37,924 bases of DNA from NCBI GenBank assembly GCA_023431215.1, contig JAEYXR010000084.1, positions 1-37,924 of the forward strand, given 5' to 3'. This document shows, one piece after another, positions 36,552-37,924 of this stretch. The stretch's first letter is position 1; the number at the start of each line of letters is the position of its first letter. Made by a program: the position numbers and the translations under genes. The stretch comes from Bacillota bacterium (GTDB lineage Bacteria; Bacillota; Clostridia; Oscillospirales; Ruminococcaceae). The notes beneath the pieces are model-generated. The model was not told the DNA's origin, made no database searches, and saw only the letters and a list, made by a program, of their open reading frames with translations.

Positions 36552-37883
36552 ATGTCCATTGAAAAAATGTCGTTGGTAACCCTGCGTGGTGACAAGCAAT
36601 ATTTGGACGAGGTGCTGCTGCGCTGCCAAAGCAGCGGGGTGTTCCATCCCGAGCAGGCATCCTCCCTCAGCGAATATTCCGGTGGCCTTGTAGCCATGAA
36701 GGAAGAAAATCCTTATGCTGTGCTGCAAAAGCGGCTGGGAGAAATTGCTGCCAACACCGGTATTGCCTTGCAGTACACAGAGTTTGATGACCTGGACATA
36801 GCCAACAAAGACTTTTCCTCCTATGTGGAGGGGCTAAGTCAGCAGCTTAAAAAGCTGCTAAACCGCAAGCGCGGTGTAGAACAAATTATTGGTGCTCATA
36901 AAAGCGCACTCACCCAGCTGGAGCACTTAAATCAACTAAACTATAATTTTGATGAGATTTTTGCGTGTCAATTTTTAAAGGTTCGTTTTGGTCGCCTGCC
37001 TACGGACAGCTACAACAAGCTTTCCTTTTACCGTGAAAAGCCTTTTATCATTTTTTCCTATGACTCCGACAGCGCCTATCACTGGTGCTTGTACATCTGT
37101 GCAAACTCCGACCAGCAGGAAATTGACGGGCTTTTTTCCTCTCTGTATTTTGAGCGTATTCGTATTCCCGACTACGCCCATGGTACTCCCGATGAGGCTC
37201 ACGGCTTTATCCGCAAAGACTTAGAAAAAGAGACGGCAGAGCTTGCCGCCTTAAACAAGCAGATTTCTGCTATTGTAAAGGACGAAGAAGCACGGCTGTG
37301 CAAGGTGTATGCCAAGGTAAGATTCTTGGGTGAAGCCTTTGAAATGCGCCGTGACGCTGCTTTTATCAAACAAGATTTTGTACTCATCGGCTTTGTTCCT
37401 TACAAGCGTAGAGAAACCTTTGAGGCTCGTTTTAAAGACTTGGAAGGCAAAGTTACCGTTGCCATTAAAGAGCCCGACAGTGACACCCGTCTTACCACTC
37501 CGGTACAGCTAAAAAACAACTGGTTTCTCCGCCCCTTTGAGATGTTTGTCACCATGTACGGCCTGCCCTCTTATAAAGACATTGACCCTACTCCCTTTGT
37601 TGCCATCACCTACATTCTGCTGTTTGGCATGATGTTTGGCGACATTGGTCAGGGTGCAGTCATCACTCTGCTGGGCCTGTTCCTTTATAAAAAGAAAGGC
37701 ATGGCGCTGGGAGGCATCATGTCTCGCATCGGCCTGTCATCTATGGTCTTCGGCTTCTTTTACGGCTCCGTTTTCGGTTTTGAAGAATTGCTGATTCCCG
37801 TTCACCGTGCACTGTTTGGCAGAGATCACTTCATCCATGTTATGGCGCCGCCGGGCTCCTCGCGGATCACTTGCCGGACTTGA
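36552..37883 (+). CDS. ntpI: V-type ATPase subunit I, truncated at the contig end
   Basis: The N-terminal 444 residues of the ~600-650-residue membrane stator subunit a/I. The cytoplasmic half has coiled coils (about 60-120 and 220-265); the membrane half begins at PFEMFVTMYGLPSYKDIDPT, and FGMMFGDIGQGAV is a family signature. After FIHVM (about base 37843) the sequence becomes very GC-rich and the frame ends at TGA 37881-37883 with unrelated residues. The C-terminal membrane domain is missing, probably because of an assembly join rather than a biological truncation. The start ATG 36552 follows AAAGGTGG; GTG codons at 36540 and 36543 are less likely. Confidence 0.85.
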   Translation: MSIEKMSLVTLRGDKQYLDEVLLRCQSSGVFHPEQASSLSEYSGGLVAMKEENPYAVLQKRLGEIAANTGIALQYTEFDDLDIANKDFSSYVEGLSQQLKKLLNRKRGVEQIIGAHKSALTQLEHLNQLNYNFDEIFACQFLKVRFGRLPTDSYNKLSFYREKPFIIFSYDSDSAYHWCLYICANSDQQEIDGLFSSLYFERIRIPDYAHGTPDEAHGFIRKDLEKETAELAALNKQISAIVKDEEARLCKVYAKVRFLGEAFEMRRDAAFIKQDFVLIGFVPYKRRETFEARFKDLEGKVTVAIKEPDSDTRLTTPVQLKNNWFLRPFEMFVTMYGLPSYKDIDPTPFVAITYILLFGMMFGDIGQGAVITLLGLFLYKKKGMALGGIMSRIGLSSMVFGFFYGSVFGFEELLIPVHRALFGRDHFIHVMAPPGSSRITCRT

Positions 37884-37924
37884 TCTTGGTCCAGCTGCGG
37901 GTCATCGCCCGCTGGGTCTTGGCC
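37844..37924. other. GC-rich foreign-looking contig end
   Basis: The last ~80 bases are about 70% G+C, well above the rest. On the minus strand they read as the end of a frame with G or C in every third position before a TGA stop (37866-37924; ending MTRSWTKIKSGK), codon use typical of a high-GC actinobacterium. This fits a chimeric join or contamination. Confidence 0.65.

Overview
The window reads as one contig from a spore-forming, low-to-moderate GC Firmicute, most likely an anaerobic Clostridia member (Oscillospiraceae/Ruminococcaceae-like; an inference from gene content). The support is spmA/spmB, spoIIR, a SleC-type cortex-lytic enzyme, an AbrB regulator, an alaS T-box leader, a V-type ATPase operon, strong AGGAGG ribosome sites and frequent TTG/GTG starts. 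No phage, IS element or CRISPR array was seen.

Layout. 1-5760: 3' end of trpS, spmB-spmA (minus), a 112-bp hairpin-rich tandem repeat, abrB, a Ser-stalked membrane-anchored surface protein (minus) and a SleC-like enzyme with three peptidoglycan-binding domains. 5851-9151: an orphan GAT-family PTS IIC (minus), tRNA-Leu(UAA) with promoter and terminator, and a second surface protein that shares a C-terminal module with the first. 9554-12800: ridA facing a YheO/DauR-type regulator across a large interrupted palindrome, then a small conserved protein, a flavodoxin and a nicotinamidase-like hydrolase. 13039-22261: comEC (metal-binding part of its C-terminal domain absent), holA, an RNase M5-type Toprim protein, a 57-aa DUF3006-like protein, an MBOAT/DHHW pair, a GNAT enzyme, an Xre-membrane regulator with a small membrane partner, and a helical protein of unknown function. 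22427-25885: alaS and a HIT protein (minus) behind a complete T-box leader. 26083-28268: a three-frame zinc-ribbon/membrane/extracellular-domain operon containing a possible -1 frameshift site, then spoIIR (minus). 28504-31423: mgtA behind a 36-codon leader ORF and an intrinsic terminator. 31663-34324: an Lrp-type regulator coupled to an aminotransferase, and a PHP phosphatase (all minus). 34829-end: two near-identical 79-bp structured elements in front of a V-ATPase operon (G/H-like, C and I subunits), where subunit I is cut by an abrupt switch to about 70% GC in the last ~80 bases, probably a chimeric contig end.

Best candidates for something new: (1) the tandem 79-bp elements before the V-ATPase genes, each foldable into two hairpins with perfectly complementary loops, the second placed directly on the ribosome-binding site; (2) a neighbouring MBOAT acyltransferase and DHHW/AlgX-like partner that have both lost their expected catalytic residues while remaining intact and co-transcribed; (3) a leader-ORF/terminator attenuator before mgtA; (4) a T TTA AAC heptamer exactly where a zinc-ribbon membrane protein would have to shift by -1 to gain its outer domain; (5) a 33-nt operator-like palindrome between ridA and its divergent regulator.

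All assignments are by reading motifs and sequence by eye; no database search was run.
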